Shown piece after piece: positions 17,460-26,969 of a stretch of DNA of 64,000 nucleotides. Source of the DNA: Arcobacter sp. LC1 (lineage in GTDB: Bacteria; Campylobacterota; Campylobacteria; Campylobacterales; Arcobacteraceae). Below the pieces are notes generated by a model that was not told where the DNA came from, made no database searches, and saw nothing but the letters and a program-made list of their open reading frames with translations. The stretch spans positions 60,151 to 124,150 of the forward strand of contig JAACJU010000004.1 of assembly GCA_021378565.1 (NCBI GenBank), in the 5' to 3' direction. Every line of letters begins with the position of its first letter. Positions within the stretch are counted from its first letter, which is position 1. The translations under genes and the position numbers were made by a program.

Positions 17460-18120
17460 AAGTCCAAGCAGTAGTCTAAGCAATTTTATATCCAATATCC
17501 CCAAAACTCCAGGATTAATGACAAGGAATAAATATCCAAATTCAGCAGTTATGGTTTTATTTGTCCAAAAACAAGAAGAGCTTTTTATTGTTTTCGAAAA
17601 GAGGGCTGAAAGTATTAGTCAAGGCGGTGATATTTGTTTTCCTGGTGGCTCTTTTGATAAAACAAAGGATAAAACTTTTTTAGATACTGCTTTTAGAGAA
17701 ACTTATGAAGAAATTGGGCTTAGAAAAAAAGATATTAAATTTTTAGGGCAGATGGATACATTTTTTGCCCCAATTGGCAAGGTGCTTGAAGTTTTTGTTG
17801 GTCTAATAAACTATGAAGATTATAAAAAAAATCTTAATATCCAAACAAGTGAAGTAGCTAAAGTTTTTTTATTTAGTGTCGATGAATTAAAGCAAAAAGG
17901 TGCAATATCTTATAAATTAAGAATAGAAATTTGTCCAAGTATTATAGATAAAGATGGAAATACTAAAGAGCTTTTCCCAAGCAAAAAGCTAAATCTACCA
18001 AAGCATTATGAAAAACCTTGGGGACATAATAAGCATGAAGTTTTAGTTTATGAGATTGAAAATGAAATTATTTGGGGTTTAAGCTCTATTATTTTGGCAG
18101 ATATCCTAGAAAAATACTAA
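17446..18120 (+). CDS. NUDIX hydrolase, CoA diphosphatase-like
   Basis: A 224-residue nudix protein. The nudix core reads RETYEEIGL (about residues 85-93). Upstream is KRAESISQGGDICFPGGSFD, which resembles the CoA-diphosphatase motif (LLTxRSxxxxxxxGxxxFPGG) of NudL-type enzymes, so hydrolysis of CoA derivatives is the best guess. Spacing from the FPGG to REtxEE is like that of NudL proteins rather than a strict nudix box. It starts inside bioA and abuts folK (stop at 18120, folK ATG at 18121), so it is part of the same operon. Confidence 0.75.
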   Translation: MKENKSPSSSLSNFISNIPKTPGLMTRNKYPNSAVMVLFVQKQEELFIVFEKRAESISQGGDICFPGGSFDKTKDKTFLDTAFRETYEEIGLRKKDIKFLGQMDTFFAPIGKVLEVFVGLINYEDYKKNLNIQTSEVAKVFLFSVDELKQKGAISYKLRIEICPSIIDKDGNTKELFPSKKLNLPKHYEKPWGHNKHEVLVYEIENEIIWGLSSIILADILEKY

Positions 18121-18618
18121 ATGAAACAAATTTTAAGTGAAGAATTAAAGCTTTTTTATTCTTCAAATTTTCCCAAAGTTTTAAACAAAAATTCAAAAAA
18201 AACTTATGAAGTTATTATAGGAATTGGCGGAAATATAGGTAAGGTAAAACAAAGGTTTGATAAGTTATTATTAAACTTAAAAATGAATAAAAGGTTTGAT
18301 GTAGTTCAAACAAGCCCCTTATTGCTAAATCCTGCTTTTGGTTTCAAAGAGCAAGAGGATTTTTTAAATGCTGTTATTGTTTTAAAAACAGATTTATATG
18401 TACAAGAGTTTTTCAAACTCATGCAAAAAATCGAACTTAGATTTAAAAGACAAAGAACACTTAAAAATGCCCCGAGAACTCTTGATATAGATATTATTTT
18501 TTTTGGAAATAAAAAAATAAAAACTAAGGATTTACAAATCCCTCACAAGGCTTGGAGTAAAAGAGCTAGTGTGATTATACCCCTACAAAGGATAAAAAAG
18601 TGTCCAAAAAAGTATTAG
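18121..18618 (+). CDS. folK: 2-amino-4-hydroxy-6-hydroxymethyldihydropteridine pyrophosphokinase
   Basis: A 165-residue folate enzyme transferring pyrophosphate from ATP to hydroxymethyl-dihydropterin. The substrate and metal motif RTLDIDIIFFGN is at about residues 120-131, and the start of the core IIGIGGNIGK lies at about 36-45. An N-terminal extension of about 30 residues precedes the HPPK core. It abuts the nudix gene and overlaps mnmA by 19 bases, so it is co-transcribed. Confidence 0.92.
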   Translation: MKQILSEELKLFYSSNFPKVLNKNSKKTYEVIIGIGGNIGKVKQRFDKLLLNLKMNKRFDVVQTSPLLLNPAFGFKEQEDFLNAVIVLKTDLYVQEFFKLMQKIELRFKRQRTLKNAPRTLDIDIIFFGNKKIKTKDLQIPHKAWSKRASVIIPLQRIKKCPKKY

Positions 18619-19634
18619 TTGGAATGAGTGGAGGCATAGATTCATCTTTAAGTGCTTATTTCTTGCAAAAACAGGGCTATGAAGTGCAAGGCGTTTATAT
18701 GAAACTTCATAATCTAAGAGCTGGTTATCATGAGAAAAATTTAGAAACGATAAAAGAAGTCGCAGATTTTTTAAAAATAAAATACCATGTACTTGATTTA
18801 AGTGAAGAGTTCAAAGCGCAAGTTTATGATTATTTTGTAAATTCATATATAGAAGGAATTACTCCAAATCCTTGTGTTAGATGTAATAGATTGATAAAAT
18901 TTGGAGCGATGCTTGATTTTGCTAAATCTTTAGGGATTGATTTTTTAGCAACAGGACATTACGTAAAAACTGATGGAGAATTTCTTTATGTCGCTAATGA
19001 TTTGACAAAAGATCAAAGCTATTTCTTGGCTCAATTAAAAAAAGAAGCTTTGAAATATTTGATTTTTCCGATGGAGGAATATAAAAAAGCAGATATGATA
19101 AAATTTGCAGAAAAATTATCTCCAATTTATAAAAAAATTACCCTAAAAAAAGAATCCCAAGAAATATGCTTCGTAGATACAATTTATACTGATATTATCA
19201 AAAAGCACGCAAAGATTGATATGCCTGGAAATGTTTTGAGTCCACAAGGAAAAGTAATAGGCAAACATAAAGGCTATATACATTATACCATAGGCAAAAG
19301 GCGAGGTTTTAGCGTTGATGGTGCGCATGAGCCACATTTTGTAAAGCAAATTAATCCAAAAACCAATGAGCTTATAGTGTCAAAAAAGCAAGATTTAGCT
19401 GTAAAACATATAATCGCAAGCGGTTTAAATATGTATATAAATGATAAAAATTTAACTTGCGAAGTAAAACTAAGATATAGAAGTACAGCTACAGCTTGTG
19501 AAGTAAAATTAAAAGATGATACAGCAACAATAGAGCTAAAAGAGCCAGTTTTTGGTGTAGCAGCTGGGCAACTAGCAGTTTTTTACGATAAAGATAAGGT
19601 TCTAGGCTCTGCTTGGATTAAGACAAGTAAATAG
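18600..19634 (+). CDS. mnmA: tRNA-specific 2-thiouridylase MnmA
   Basis: A 344-residue enzyme that thiolates U34 of Lys, Glu and Gln tRNAs. The ATP PP-loop GMSGGIDSS is at about residues 8-16. The catalytic cysteines are in TPNPCVRCNR (about 95) and KESQEICFVD (about 190), and the C-terminal IGKRRGF and beta-barrel region is present. The start is GTG at 18600 within the 3' end of folK. A terminator-like hairpin follows, closing the purH-to-mnmA run. Confidence 0.95.
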   Translation: MSKKVLVGMSGGIDSSLSAYFLQKQGYEVQGVYMKLHNLRAGYHEKNLETIKEVADFLKIKYHVLDLSEEFKAQVYDYFVNSYIEGITPNPCVRCNRLIKFGAMLDFAKSLGIDFLATGHYVKTDGEFLYVANDLTKDQSYFLAQLKKEALKYLIFPMEEYKKADMIKFAEKLSPIYKKITLKKESQEICFVDTIYTDIIKKHAKIDMPGNVLSPQGKVIGKHKGYIHYTIGKRRGFSVDGAHEPHFVKQINPKTNELIVSKKQDLAVKHIIASGLNMYINDKNLTCEVKLRYRSTATACEVKLKDDTATIELKEPVFGVAAGQLAVFYDKDKVLGSAWIKTSK

Positions 19635-19645
19635 TTTTATTATTT

Positions 19646-19676
19646 AAGCTTTGAAAAAATAAAGCTTTTGATTTTT
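19646..19676 (+). terminator. Terminator after mnmA
   Basis: AAGCTTT (19646-19652) pairs with AAAGCTT (19661-19667) across an 8-base loop, followed by TTGATTTTTTC. It separates mnmA from prs, which has its own upstream region. Confidence 0.6.
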
Positions 19677-19760
19677 TCTATTTATTTTAGATTTATTAAT
19701 AAACTCTAAAGTGTTTTGTGTTAAAATTTCTTTATACTTTTAAAATTCAGAGGATAAAAA

Positions 19761-20693
19761 ATGAGAGGCTACAAAATTTTTAGCGGTAGTGCAAATCCAA
19801 AATTTGCCGCAGATACTGCTAAATATCTAAGTACTAAAATCGGAGCTGCTAAATTAACTAAATTTAGTGATGGAGAAGTTTGTGTTCAAATTACTGAAAG
19901 TGTAAGAGGAAGAGATGTTTTTGTAATCCAGCCAACCTGTGCTCCTACAAATGATAATTTGATGGAATTGCTTGTTATGGTGGATGCTCTAAAAAGAAGT
20001 TCTTCAAACTCAATCAATGCAGTTATTCCGTATTTTGGATATGCAAGACAAGATAGAAAAGCCGCTCCAAGAGTTCCAATATCAGCTAAACTTGTAGCTG
20101 ATATGCTTGAGTGTGCTGGAGTTACTAGAGTTATTACTATTGATTTACATGCTGCTCAGATTCAAGGATTTTTTAATATCCCTGTTGATAATCTTTTTGG
20201 CTCTATTTTATTTGTTGATTATATTAGAAATCTAAAACTTGAAAATGCAATTATCGCTAGCCCTGATATAGGTGGAGTTGCAAGGGCCAGGTCTTACGCT
20301 AATAAATTGGGCTACGACCTTGTGATTGTAGATAAAAAGCGAGAAAAAGCAAATCAATCTGAAGTTATGAATATCATAGGTGAAGTCGAAGGTAAAAATG
20401 TGATTTTAGTTGATGATATGGTTGATACTGCAGGAACGCTAATAAAAGCTGCAGCTGCATTAAAGAAAAAAGGCGCATTATCAGTCATTGCGTCATGTAC
20501 TCATGGCGTGCTTAGTGGTCCTGCTTTTAAAAGACTTGATGATGAAGCTTTGGATGGTTTAGTAATCTCAGATACTATACCACTAAAACAAAAACACAAA
20601 AAAATCACAGTTTTAAGTGCTGCAGATATTGTAGGTGAGACTATTAGAAGAATTTATAATAATGAATCTATAAACGATATTTTTGCAGTTTAA
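19761..20693 (+). CDS. prs: Ribose-phosphate pyrophosphokinase
   Basis: A 310-residue PRPP synthase feeding purine, pyrimidine, histidine and folate-related pathways. Recognisable blocks are KIFSGSANPKFA at the N-terminus, FSDGEVCVQI, the flexible-loop YARQDRKAAPR region (about 94-104), ITIDLHAAQIQGFF, and the PRPP-binding loop VILVDDMVDTAGT (about 214-226). AGAGGA before the ATG is the ribosome binding site. It is a single gene between two hairpins. Confidence 0.96.
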   Translation: MRGYKIFSGSANPKFAADTAKYLSTKIGAAKLTKFSDGEVCVQITESVRGRDVFVIQPTCAPTNDNLMELLVMVDALKRSSSNSINAVIPYFGYARQDRKAAPRVPISAKLVADMLECAGVTRVITIDLHAAQIQGFFNIPVDNLFGSILFVDYIRNLKLENAIIASPDIGGVARARSYANKLGYDLVIVDKKREKANQSEVMNIIGEVEGKNVILVDDMVDTAGTLIKAAAALKKKGALSVIASCTHGVLSGPAFKRLDDEALDGLVISDTIPLKQKHKKITVLSAADIVGETIRRIYNNESINDIFAV

Positions 20694-20711
20694 ATATAAG
20701 TAAATAGCTAA

Positions 20712-20752
20712 AAACTAACTATACTAAATATATATTTTAATATAGTTAGTTT
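20712..20752. terminator. 12-bp inverted repeat after prs
   Basis: AAACTAACTATA (20712-20723) and TATAGTTAGTTT (20741-20752) are exact reverse complements with a 17-base AT-only loop that is itself partly self-complementary. Only two T residues end the right arm before GAAAATTG, so it may work as a weak terminator or an mRNA 3' end stabiliser. The rest of the gap to lepA is AT-rich with three short TAAAATA(C/A) repeats near 20760-20785. Confidence 0.5.
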
Positions 20753-20906
20753 GAAAATTGTAAAATACTAAAATACTAAAATAATCAATCTAAACAAATC
20801 TAAGCAAAACAAAATAATCACAAATAATCTAAAAGACTCAAGAATATGCTAAAATAAGATAAAATAGATTTAAATAACACTTTAATATCAAACAAGGATA
20901 AGTTAC

Positions 20907-22700
20907 TTGCAAAAAAATATAAGAAATTTTTCGATTATAGCGCATATTGATCATGGAAAATCCACCCTAGCAGATAGAATAATCCAAGAGTGTGGGGCAG
21001 TTAGCAAAAGAGAATTAAGCGCGCAAATGATGGATACAATGGACATAGAAAGAGAAAGAGGAATAACCATAAAAGCCCAAAGCGTTAGGCTTGACTACAT
21101 TAGAAATAAAGAGCATTATATATTAAATCTTATAGATACTCCTGGGCATGTAGATTTTTCTTATGAAGTTAGCAGAAGTTTATCTTCAAGTGAGGGAGCT
21201 TTGCTTGTAATTGACGCAGCCCAAGGCGTGCAAGCTCAAACAATTGCTAATGTTTATATAGCAATGGATAATAATCTTGAACTATTGCCTGTGGTAAATA
21301 AAATAGATTTGCCAAGTGCACAGCCTGAAAAAGTTTTAGAAGAAGTTGAAGAAGCAATAGGGCTTGACTGCACTGAGCATAACTTAGTCTCAGCTAAAAC
21401 AGGAGAAGGAATAAAAGAATTATTAAATTCAATTATTGATAGAATACCTGCACCAACAGGAGATGAACTAGCTCCAACTAAGGCTTTGATTTATGATTCT
21501 TGGTTTGATAATTACCTAGGTGCATTAGCTCTTGTTAGAGTTTATGATGGAAGTATTAAAAAAGGTCAAGTTATTCAAATACTAGGAACAAAAGCCTCAC
21601 ATCAAGTGCTAAATTTGATGTATCCACATCCTATAAAACCCCAAAACGCTAAAGAGCTTAAAACTGGAGAAATCGGCATAGTTGTTCTTGGTTTAAAAAC
21701 TCTTGATGCCTTGCAAGTTGGCGATACAATGAGTGATAATAAAAATCCATGCAAAGAAGCAATAGCTGGTTTTGAGCCTGCTAAAAGCTTTGTTTTTGCT
21801 GGACTTTATCCGATTGATACTGATAAATTTGAAGAATTAAGAGAAGCCTTATCAAAGCTACAATTAAATGATAGCTCGATTTCATTTGAGCCTGAAAGCT
21901 CAACTGCACTTGGAAGTGGTTTTAGAGTAGGGTTTTTAGGAATGCTTCATATGGAAGTTATAAAAGAAAGGCTAGAGCGAGAATTTAACCTTGATTTAAT
22001 AGCAACCGCGCCAACAGTTATTTATGAAGTAGTGCAAACAAACGGCGATAGAATATCCATACAAAATCCAAGCGAACTTCCACCTGCAAATAAAATCTCT
22101 AGAATTTTAGAGCCTTTTGTAAAAGCTACGATTTTAAGCCCTGATGAATTTTTGGGAAATATTATTAAGCTATTAAATGACAAAAGAGGAAGACAAGTAA
22201 AGATGGATTATTTAGGTAAAAGGGTTTTGCTTGAATATGATATTCCTATGAATGAGATTGTAATGGATTTTTATGATAAGCTAAAATCTTGCACCAAAGG
22301 CTACGCTTCTTTTGATTATGAGCCTATTGGTTTTGAAGAGGGTAAGTTGGTCAAACTTGATGTTAAAGTTGCTGGAGAAGTTGTTGACGCGCTTTCTATA
22401 ATAGTGGCTGAAGATAGAGCACTTAGTAAAGGCAAGGAGTTTGTAAAAAAACTAAAAGAACTAATCCCTAGGCAATTATTTGAAGTAGCAGTTCAAGCTA
22501 GTATAGGAACTACAATTATAGCAAGAGAAACTGTCAAATCAACGGGTAAAAATGTAACTGCAAAGTGCTATGGTGGAGATATTACAAGAAAAAGAAAACT
22601 TCTAGAAAAGCAAAAAGCAGGTAAAAAAAGAATGAAAGCTATAGGCAAGGTGTCCTTGCCTCAAGAAGCTTTTATGGCTGTTTTGAAGCTAGATAATTAG
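20907..22700 (+). CDS. lepA: Elongation factor 4 (LepA back-translocation GTPase)
   Basis: A 597-residue translational GTPase. G1 is AHIDHGKST (about 12-20), switch region RERGITIK, G3 DTPGHVDF and G4 VNKIDLP are all present. The LepA-specific C-terminal domain has [17 protein letters not shown] and ends with [18 protein letters not shown]. The start is a TTG at 20907 with AAGGA upstream. It is followed by the comF-like gene after 20 bases, an order also recalled for C. jejuni (lepA near ctsW). Confidence 0.96.
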   Translation: MQKNIRNFSIIAHIDHGKSTLADRIIQECGAVSKRELSAQMMDTMDIERERGITIKAQSVRLDYIRNKEHYILNLIDTPGHVDFSYEVSRSLSSSEGALLVIDAAQGVQAQTIANVYIAMDNNLELLPVVNKIDLPSAQPEKVLEEVEEAIGLDCTEHNLVSAKTGEGIKELLNSIIDRIPAPTGDELAPTKALIYDSWFDNYLGALALVRVYDGSIKKGQVIQILGTKASHQVLNLMYPHPIKPQNAKELKTGEIGIVVLGLKTLDALQVGDTMSDNKNPCKEAIAGFEPAKSFVFAGLYPIDTDKFEELREALSKLQLNDSSISFEPESSTALGSGFRVGFLGMLHMEVIKERLEREFNLDLIATAPTVIYEVVQTNGDRISIQNPSELPPANKISRILEPFVKATILSPDEFLGNIIKLLNDKRGRQVKMDYLGKRVLLEYDIPMNEIVMDFYDKLKSCTKGYASFDYEPIGFEEGKLVKLDVKVAGEVVDALSIIVAEDRALSKGKEFVKKLKELIPRQLFEVAVQASIGTTIIARETVKSTGKNVTAKCYGGDITRKRKLLEKQKAGKKRMKAIGKVSLPQEAFMAVLKLDN

Positions 22701-22720
22701 CAAGCTAAGATGGCTTAGTT

Positions 22721-23314
22721 ATGCGTTGCTTGACTTGTCAAAGCATATCATTTTTGATAATTTGCAAGTCTTGTCAAGAAAAATTTTTAACTCCAAAAAT
22801 AAAAAAAAGATTTCTAGCAAAAGATTTTTTTGTTTATTCTTTTTATGCCTTTAGTGAAATAGAATCTTTGCTTAATTCAAAATATCAAAAATATGGAGAT
22901 GAGGTTTATAAAATACTTGCAAAAAATTCCTTTAAACCTTTTAGCCAAACTTATTTAGAAACTTATAAAAATGAAAAATATTTTACAGCTCTTGGAATAG
23001 ATGATTATCCAATGCACGGTTTTTCACAAAGTGCAATCTTAGCAAAAAGCTTACAAAATAAATATTTTAAAGCAAAATATGGATTATTAAGAGCAAAAAC
23101 TAGGGTAAAATATGCAGGAAAAAGCTTAGAATTTAGAAAAGCAAATCCTAGAAATTTTATTTGCAAAGTAAATAATATAAAAAATAAAAGCAATATTGTC
23201 TTAGTTGATGACATTGTTACAAGTGGGACTACACTTTTAGAGGCAAAGCAAAGCTTGGAGAAAAATTCATGCAAGATTAGTTTTGCTCTAAGCTTGGCTG
23301 ACGTTAGAAGATAG
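22721..23314 (+). CDS. ctsW: ComF-family phosphoribosyltransferase-like competence protein
   Basis: A 197-residue ComF/GntX-type protein. The N-terminus has a four-cysteine zinc site (C3 and C6, C15 and C18) and the C-terminal domain a PRPP-type loop NIVLVDDIVTSGTTLLEA (about 164-181). ComF proteins are needed for handling single-stranded DNA in natural transformation. The Campylobacter homologue near lepA is named CtsW, from memory. Together with the ctsE-ctsF cluster it suggests a naturally transformable organism. Confidence 0.8.
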   Translation: MRCLTCQSISFLIICKSCQEKFLTPKIKKRFLAKDFFVYSFYAFSEIESLLNSKYQKYGDEVYKILAKNSFKPFSQTYLETYKNEKYFTALGIDDYPMHGFSQSAILAKSLQNKYFKAKYGLLRAKTRVKYAGKSLEFRKANPRNFICKVNNIKNKSNIVLVDDIVTSGTTLLEAKQSLEKNSCKISFALSLADVRR

Positions 23315-23321
23315 TAAAATT

Positions 23322-23353
23322 AGCAAATAAATGTAAAAGCAAATAAATGTAAA
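23322..23353 (+). repeat. Two exact tandem copies of a 16-bp unit
   Basis: AGCAAATAAATGTAAA is present twice in direct succession (23322-23337, 23338-23353), followed by AGCCAAG. It lies between the comF-like gene and hisH. It looks like a simple slippage duplication. Confidence 0.8.
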
Positions 23354-23386
23354 AGCCAAGAATAAAAAGCCAAACAAAGAGGTAAA

Positions 23387-23998
23387 ATGATAGCAATAGT
23401 TGATTATGGTGTTGGAAATTTAGCTTCTGTTAAAAATGCTTTTGATGTTTTAGATATTAAGGCAAAGATTGAAGCAAACCCAAATGAGCTTAAAAATTAT
23501 TCCAAATTAATCTTGCCTGGTGTTGGTGCTTTTCAAGACGCAATGGCAAGTTTGAATAAAAATGGAATGAATGAAGCTGTTTTAGATTTTGTAAAATCAG
23601 GAAAAGATATTTTAGGTATTTGTCTTGGAATGCAACTTTTATTTGATAAAAGCGAAGAATTTGGAACTTGCACGGGACTTGGGCTAATACCAGGACAAGT
23701 CATAGCTTTTGATAAAACTAAGTTTGATATAAAAAAATACAAGATTCCCCATGTTGGCTGGAATAAAATTTTTAATAAAAAGTCTAAGCTTTTTTTAGAA
23801 CTTAACAATCCATATCTATATTTTGTTCATTCTTTTCATGTGCAAACTAAAGATAAATATATTTTAGGTTCAACTACTTATGGTTATGATTTTGCAAGCG
23901 CTGTACAAAAAGATAATATTTATGGTTTTCAGCCACATCCTGAAAAGTCTCATGATAATGGACTTAAGATTTTACAAAATTTTGCAAAGTTTAAATAG
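23387..23998 (+). CDS. hisH: Imidazole glycerol phosphate synthase, glutaminase subunit
   Basis: A 203-residue class I glutamine amidotransferase supplying ammonia to HisF for imidazole glycerol phosphate synthesis. It starts [17 protein letters not shown]. The nucleophile cysteine is in GICLGMQLL (about 79) and the catalytic His-Glu pair in [13 protein letters not shown] (about 184-186). AGAGG precedes the ATG. hisA follows after 20 bases; hisF is not in this window. Confidence 0.95.
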   Translation: MIAIVDYGVGNLASVKNAFDVLDIKAKIEANPNELKNYSKLILPGVGAFQDAMASLNKNGMNEAVLDFVKSGKDILGICLGMQLLFDKSEEFGTCTGLGLIPGQVIAFDKTKFDIKKYKIPHVGWNKIFNKKSKLFLELNNPYLYFVHSFHVQTKDKYILGSTTYGYDFASAVQKDNIYGFQPHPEKSHDNGLKILQNFAKFK

Positions 23999-24018
23999 AT
24001 TTAAATAAAGGATTATTT

Positions 24019-24726
24019 TTGGATATTTTTCCAGCTATTGATTTAAAAGATGGACAAGTTGTTAGATTAAGCCAAGGGCAAATGTCTGAAGCTAAAATCT
24101 ACTCAAGAGCTCCAAGTATTTTGGCTAAAGAGTTTGAAGATTTAGGTGCTAAGTATTTGCATATTGTGGATTTAAATGGTGCATTTTTAGGAAAACCTGC
24201 AAATTTACAAGAGATTAAAAAAATCAGAAAAAATACAAAATTAAAAATCCAAGTAGGTGGTGGCATAAGAGATGAAGACACAATCAAAATGTATCTTGAC
24301 CTTGGTGTTACAAGATTAATACTTGGTTCAATTGCCCTGCAAAAGCCAGAATTTGTAGAAAAAATGGCAAAAAAATATCCTTTGGTTCTAGGTATTGACG
24401 CCCTTGATGGCATGGTAGCAGTGCAAGGCTGGGCAAAAGTTTCCAAAATATCTGCTAATGATTTAGCTAAGCGTTTTTGTAATGTTGGGCTAGAGGCTGT
24501 GATTTGCACTGATATTGCAAAAGATGGAATGCTAGGTGGCATTAACCTAGAATTTAGCGAAGAAATTGCAGCATCTTGCAAACTCCCAACTATAGCAAGC
24601 GGAGGATTAAAAGGTTTAGAAGATATAATAAAATGTAAAGAAAGTGGAAATATTTCGGGCATTATTGTCGGCAAAGCATTCTATGAAGGCAAGATTGATT
24701 TAAAACAAGCTTTTGACTTGCTTTAA
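24019..24726 (+). CDS. hisA: Phosphoribosylformimino-5-aminoimidazole carboxamide ribotide isomerase
   Basis: A 235-residue TIM-barrel isomerase (ProFAR to PRFAR) of histidine synthesis. The first catalytic aspartate is in [17 protein letters not shown] (D8 region), the phosphate-binding glycines in [12 protein letters not shown] and ASGGLKG, and the second aspartate in [12 protein letters not shown] (about residue 130 or later in the same strand). The start is TTG at 24019 after GGATTATTT. It forms a pair with hisH. Confidence 0.94.
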   Translation: MDIFPAIDLKDGQVVRLSQGQMSEAKIYSRAPSILAKEFEDLGAKYLHIVDLNGAFLGKPANLQEIKKIRKNTKLKIQVGGGIRDEDTIKMYLDLGVTRLILGSIALQKPEFVEKMAKKYPLVLGIDALDGMVAVQGWAKVSKISANDLAKRFCNVGLEAVICTDIAKDGMLGGINLEFSEEIAASCKLPTIASGGLKGLEDIIKCKESGNISGIIVGKAFYEGKIDLKQAFDLL

Positions 24727-24764
24727 TTTTTGCTGTATTAAGCTCCTTACATTTTAATTTTAGC

Positions 24765-24770
24765 TATAAT
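24765..24770 (+). promoter_or_regulatory. -10 box for the haem-binding protein gene
   Basis: GCTATAAT ends 28 bases before the ATG at 24799; a clear AGGGG follows at about 24790. The box lies in the loop of an 8-bp inverted repeat (AATTTTAG with CTAAAATT). Confidence 0.55.
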
Positions 24771-24798
24771 ACTAAAATTTTAAATCCTAAGGGGCGAG

Positions 24799-25218
24799 AT
24801 GAAAAGAGCATTTTTAATTGTTGTGGTTTTATTTATTTTAATACAATTTATTCAAGTTGATAAAAATAATCCAAAAACAGATCCAAACTTGGAAGTGAAA
24901 GCTCCAAAAGCTGTTATGAATATTTTGAAACGTTCATGTTATGATTGCCATTCAAATAAAACTATTTGGCCATGGTACAGCTATATTGCGCCAGTTTCTT
25001 GGAGTGTAAAAAGACATGTCCACGATGGTAGAAGATGGGTAAACTTTTCTATTTGGAATAAATACACTAAGACAGAAAAAAAGAAAAAGTTAAACAAAAT
25101 GTATAAAGCAGTTTATGCAGCTATGCCAATTAGAAGCTATAAACTTATTCATAGAAACTCAAAATTATCGCCTAAAGATATACAAACATTAAGAGCATGG
25201 ATTTATAAACTAGAATAG
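24799..25218 (+). CDS. Small membrane-anchored haem-binding protein (Haem_bd family)
   Basis: A 139-residue protein with an N-terminal membrane anchor (AFLIVVVLFILIQFIQV, about 4-20). One c-type haem site follows in CYDCHSN (C53, C56 and H57 approximately), then IWPWYSYIAPVSW. This is the pattern of the periplasmic haem-binding domain family PF14376, often seen as short proteins of unknown role. It is a single gene with its own promoter. Haem attachment is expected from CxxCH; the electron partner is unknown. Confidence 0.75.
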   Translation: MKRAFLIVVVLFILIQFIQVDKNNPKTDPNLEVKAPKAVMNILKRSCYDCHSNKTIWPWYSYIAPVSWSVKRHVHDGRRWVNFSIWNKYTKTEKKKKLNKMYKAVYAAMPIRSYKLIHRNSKLSPKDIQTLRAWIYKLE

Positions 25219-25381
25219 CTCTTTTGTTCTAGCAGTCTTCTTCTTTTTTGAAGATTGTTAAGCAATTTTTTAAAACCATCTTATATTCAATTTTATTTTT
25301 TAAAGAATACTATTTTAGATTTAATGCTTAAAAATGGAGCCTTGTTTTGCCCCATCCTTTTTATTAGAAATTTAATTAGTT

Positions 25382-26413
25382 TTATAAAATATGTGCTTTT
25401 CCGTCAGTCATAACAATGGTATCTTCAATCCTAACTCCAAATTCATTTGGTAGATAAATACCAGGCTCAATAGTATAAACCATGTTATCTTCGATAACAA
25501 CATCAGTATTTTTAGCTGAAATTACAGGAAATTCATGAATATCAACCCCAACTCCATGACCAGTTGAATGAACAAAGTACTTGCCATAACCAGCCTCTTC
25601 AATCACAGATCTAGTCAAATTATCAATATCACTTGCTTTCATACCAACTCTTGCTTTTTCTACTGCATTTTGGTGCGCTTTATAAACCAAGTCATAGATT
25701 TTTTGATGTTTTGGATTTTTGAATGTTTGACTTCTTTTAAAGTTTATCGTTTCAAAATCAACATAAGAAGTGCAAGTTCTATCAGAACAATACCTTTTAT
25801 ATTTGATACCCGCATCAACTAAAAGAATATCTCCATCTTTTAAACAATTTTTACTAGGAAGTGCGTGAGGTTTTGCTCCGTTTTCATTTATTCCAATAAT
25901 AGGCTCAAAACTAAGTCCATATTTACCATTTGCACTTAGATTTTGCTTGGCTTTAAAATGTATAAGTTTTTCACTTTTATCTTCACCGTTAGCTCTTAAA
26001 TATTTTGCTAACCTATCAAATCCTTCTTTACCTAAAACCGAAGCTTTTCTTAAAAGTTTGATTTCTTCATCACTTTTTATGATTCGCTTCAATTTTGAAA
26101 AATGAAGTTCTTGAATAAAATTTATTTTCAATTTTGATTCTATCTTGGAAAAAGATGAAAGGGTAAAATCACTAGGATCAAACATAATCTCTTTAACGCT
26201 TGTTTTTTTCAAAAAACTTACAAGCTCATTTTCTAAGCCATCATTAGCTTGGATTACCTGACAAGTTGGGGCATTCTCTTTAGCCTCCTGAACATATCTT
26301 GAATCCGTTATAAAGTATTTTTCTTCACCTAATTTTAAAAATATAACATTGTCGCAAGAAAATCCACATTCATAATATATGGCATTTTCATCTTTTAGTA
26401 TATATTGTTCCAT
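25382..26413 (-). CDS. pepP: M24 family Xaa-Pro aminopeptidase
   Basis: A 343-residue metallopeptidase removing N-terminal residues before proline. The five metal ligands are recognisable: LLVDAGIKY and CSDRTC (Asp, Asp), HSTGHGVGVDIHE (His), TIEPGIYL (Glu) and VRIEDT (Glu). I place the start at 26413 because AAGGGA lies 7-9 bases before this ATG and MEQYILKDENAIYYECGF fits family N-termini; the frame is open for 15 more codons upstream with no such site. It is divergent from aroQ. Confidence 0.85.
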   Translation of the reverse strand: MEQYILKDENAIYYECGFSCDNVIFLKLGEEKYFITDSRYVQEAKENAPTCQVIQANDGLENELVSFLKKTSVKEIMFDPSDFTLSSFSKIESKLKINFIQELHFSKLKRIIKSDEEIKLLRKASVLGKEGFDRLAKYLRANGEDKSEKLIHFKAKQNLSANGKYGLSFEPIIGINENGAKPHALPSKNCLKDGDILLVDAGIKYKRYCSDRTCTSYVDFETINFKRSQTFKNPKHQKIYDLVYKAHQNAVEKARVGMKASDIDNLTRSVIEEAGYGKYFVHSTGHGVGVDIHEFPVISAKNTDVVIEDNMVYTIEPGIYLPNEFGVRIEDTIVMTDGKAHIL

Positions 26414-26492
26414 AAGCTTATCCCTTGTTAAATAATATTTCAATATAATATTACTCAAATATTATAAAAATATAATAAATTTAGGAGATGAA

Positions 26493-26969
26493 ATGAAAAT
26501 TATTGTTATTCAAGGACCAAATTTGAATATGTTAGGTGTAAGAGAGCAACATATTTACGGAGCGATGAGCTTAGAGCAAATCCACAAACAAATGAGTGAT
26601 GCTGCAAAACAGAGCAATGTTGAGCTAGAGTTTTTCCAATCAAACCTTGAAGGTGAACTTGTGGATAAAATCCAAGAATGCTTAGGTGTCGCTGATGGGA
26701 TTATCATAAATCCAGCTGCTTACGCTCATACTTCAATAGCTATAGCAGACGCGCTAAGAGCTATAAATTTGCCAACAGTCGAAGTGCATATTAGCAATCT
26801 TTACAGAAGAGAAGAATTTAGACAAAAAAGTGTGACTGCAAGTGCTAGTACAGGGATTATTAGTGGTTTTGGACCTTTTGGCTATCATCTAGCTTTGATG
26901 TCAATGACTCAGATTTTTAACGAAATAAAAGCTATGAAAGAAGCTGAGGCAAAACAAGCAAAAAAATGA
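26493..26969 (+). CDS. aroQ: 3-dehydroquinate dehydratase, type II
   Basis: A 158-residue shikimate pathway enzyme. It carries the type II motifs [14 protein letters not shown] with the active-site tyrosine following (HIYG), [12 protein letters not shown] (catalytic His region) and VEVHISN. AGGAG precedes the ATG. It overlaps the downstream amidohydrolase gene by 4 bases (ATGA), the same order as in C. jejuni (aroQ, amidohydrolase, signal peptide peptidase) as I recall it. Confidence 0.95.
   Translation: MKIIVIQGPNLNMLGVREQHIYGAMSLEQIHKQMSDAAKQSNVELEFFQSNLEGELVDKIQECLGVADGIIINPAAYAHTSIAIADALRAINLPTVEVHISNLYRREEFRQKSVTASASTGIISGFGPFGYHLALMSMTQIFNEIKAMKEAEAKQAKK

Noticed and set aside
20756..20800. 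TAAAATAC repeats after prs as a regulatory array
   Set aside because: Only three short AT-rich copies; simple sequence drift explains them.
24099..24674. 191-codon open frame on the minus strand inside hisA
   Set aside because: It mirrors the hisA codons; low-GC genes often leave such antisense frames open.
25219..25381. Possible small RNA or gene between the haem-binding protein and the peptidase gene
   Set aside because: Only a weak CTTCTT/GAAGA hairpin is visible, with no promoter or conserved frame.
26414..26458. Longer N-terminus for the Xaa-Pro aminopeptidase
   Set aside because: The added 15 codons have no ribosome binding site, while AAGGGA stands properly before the ATG at 26413.
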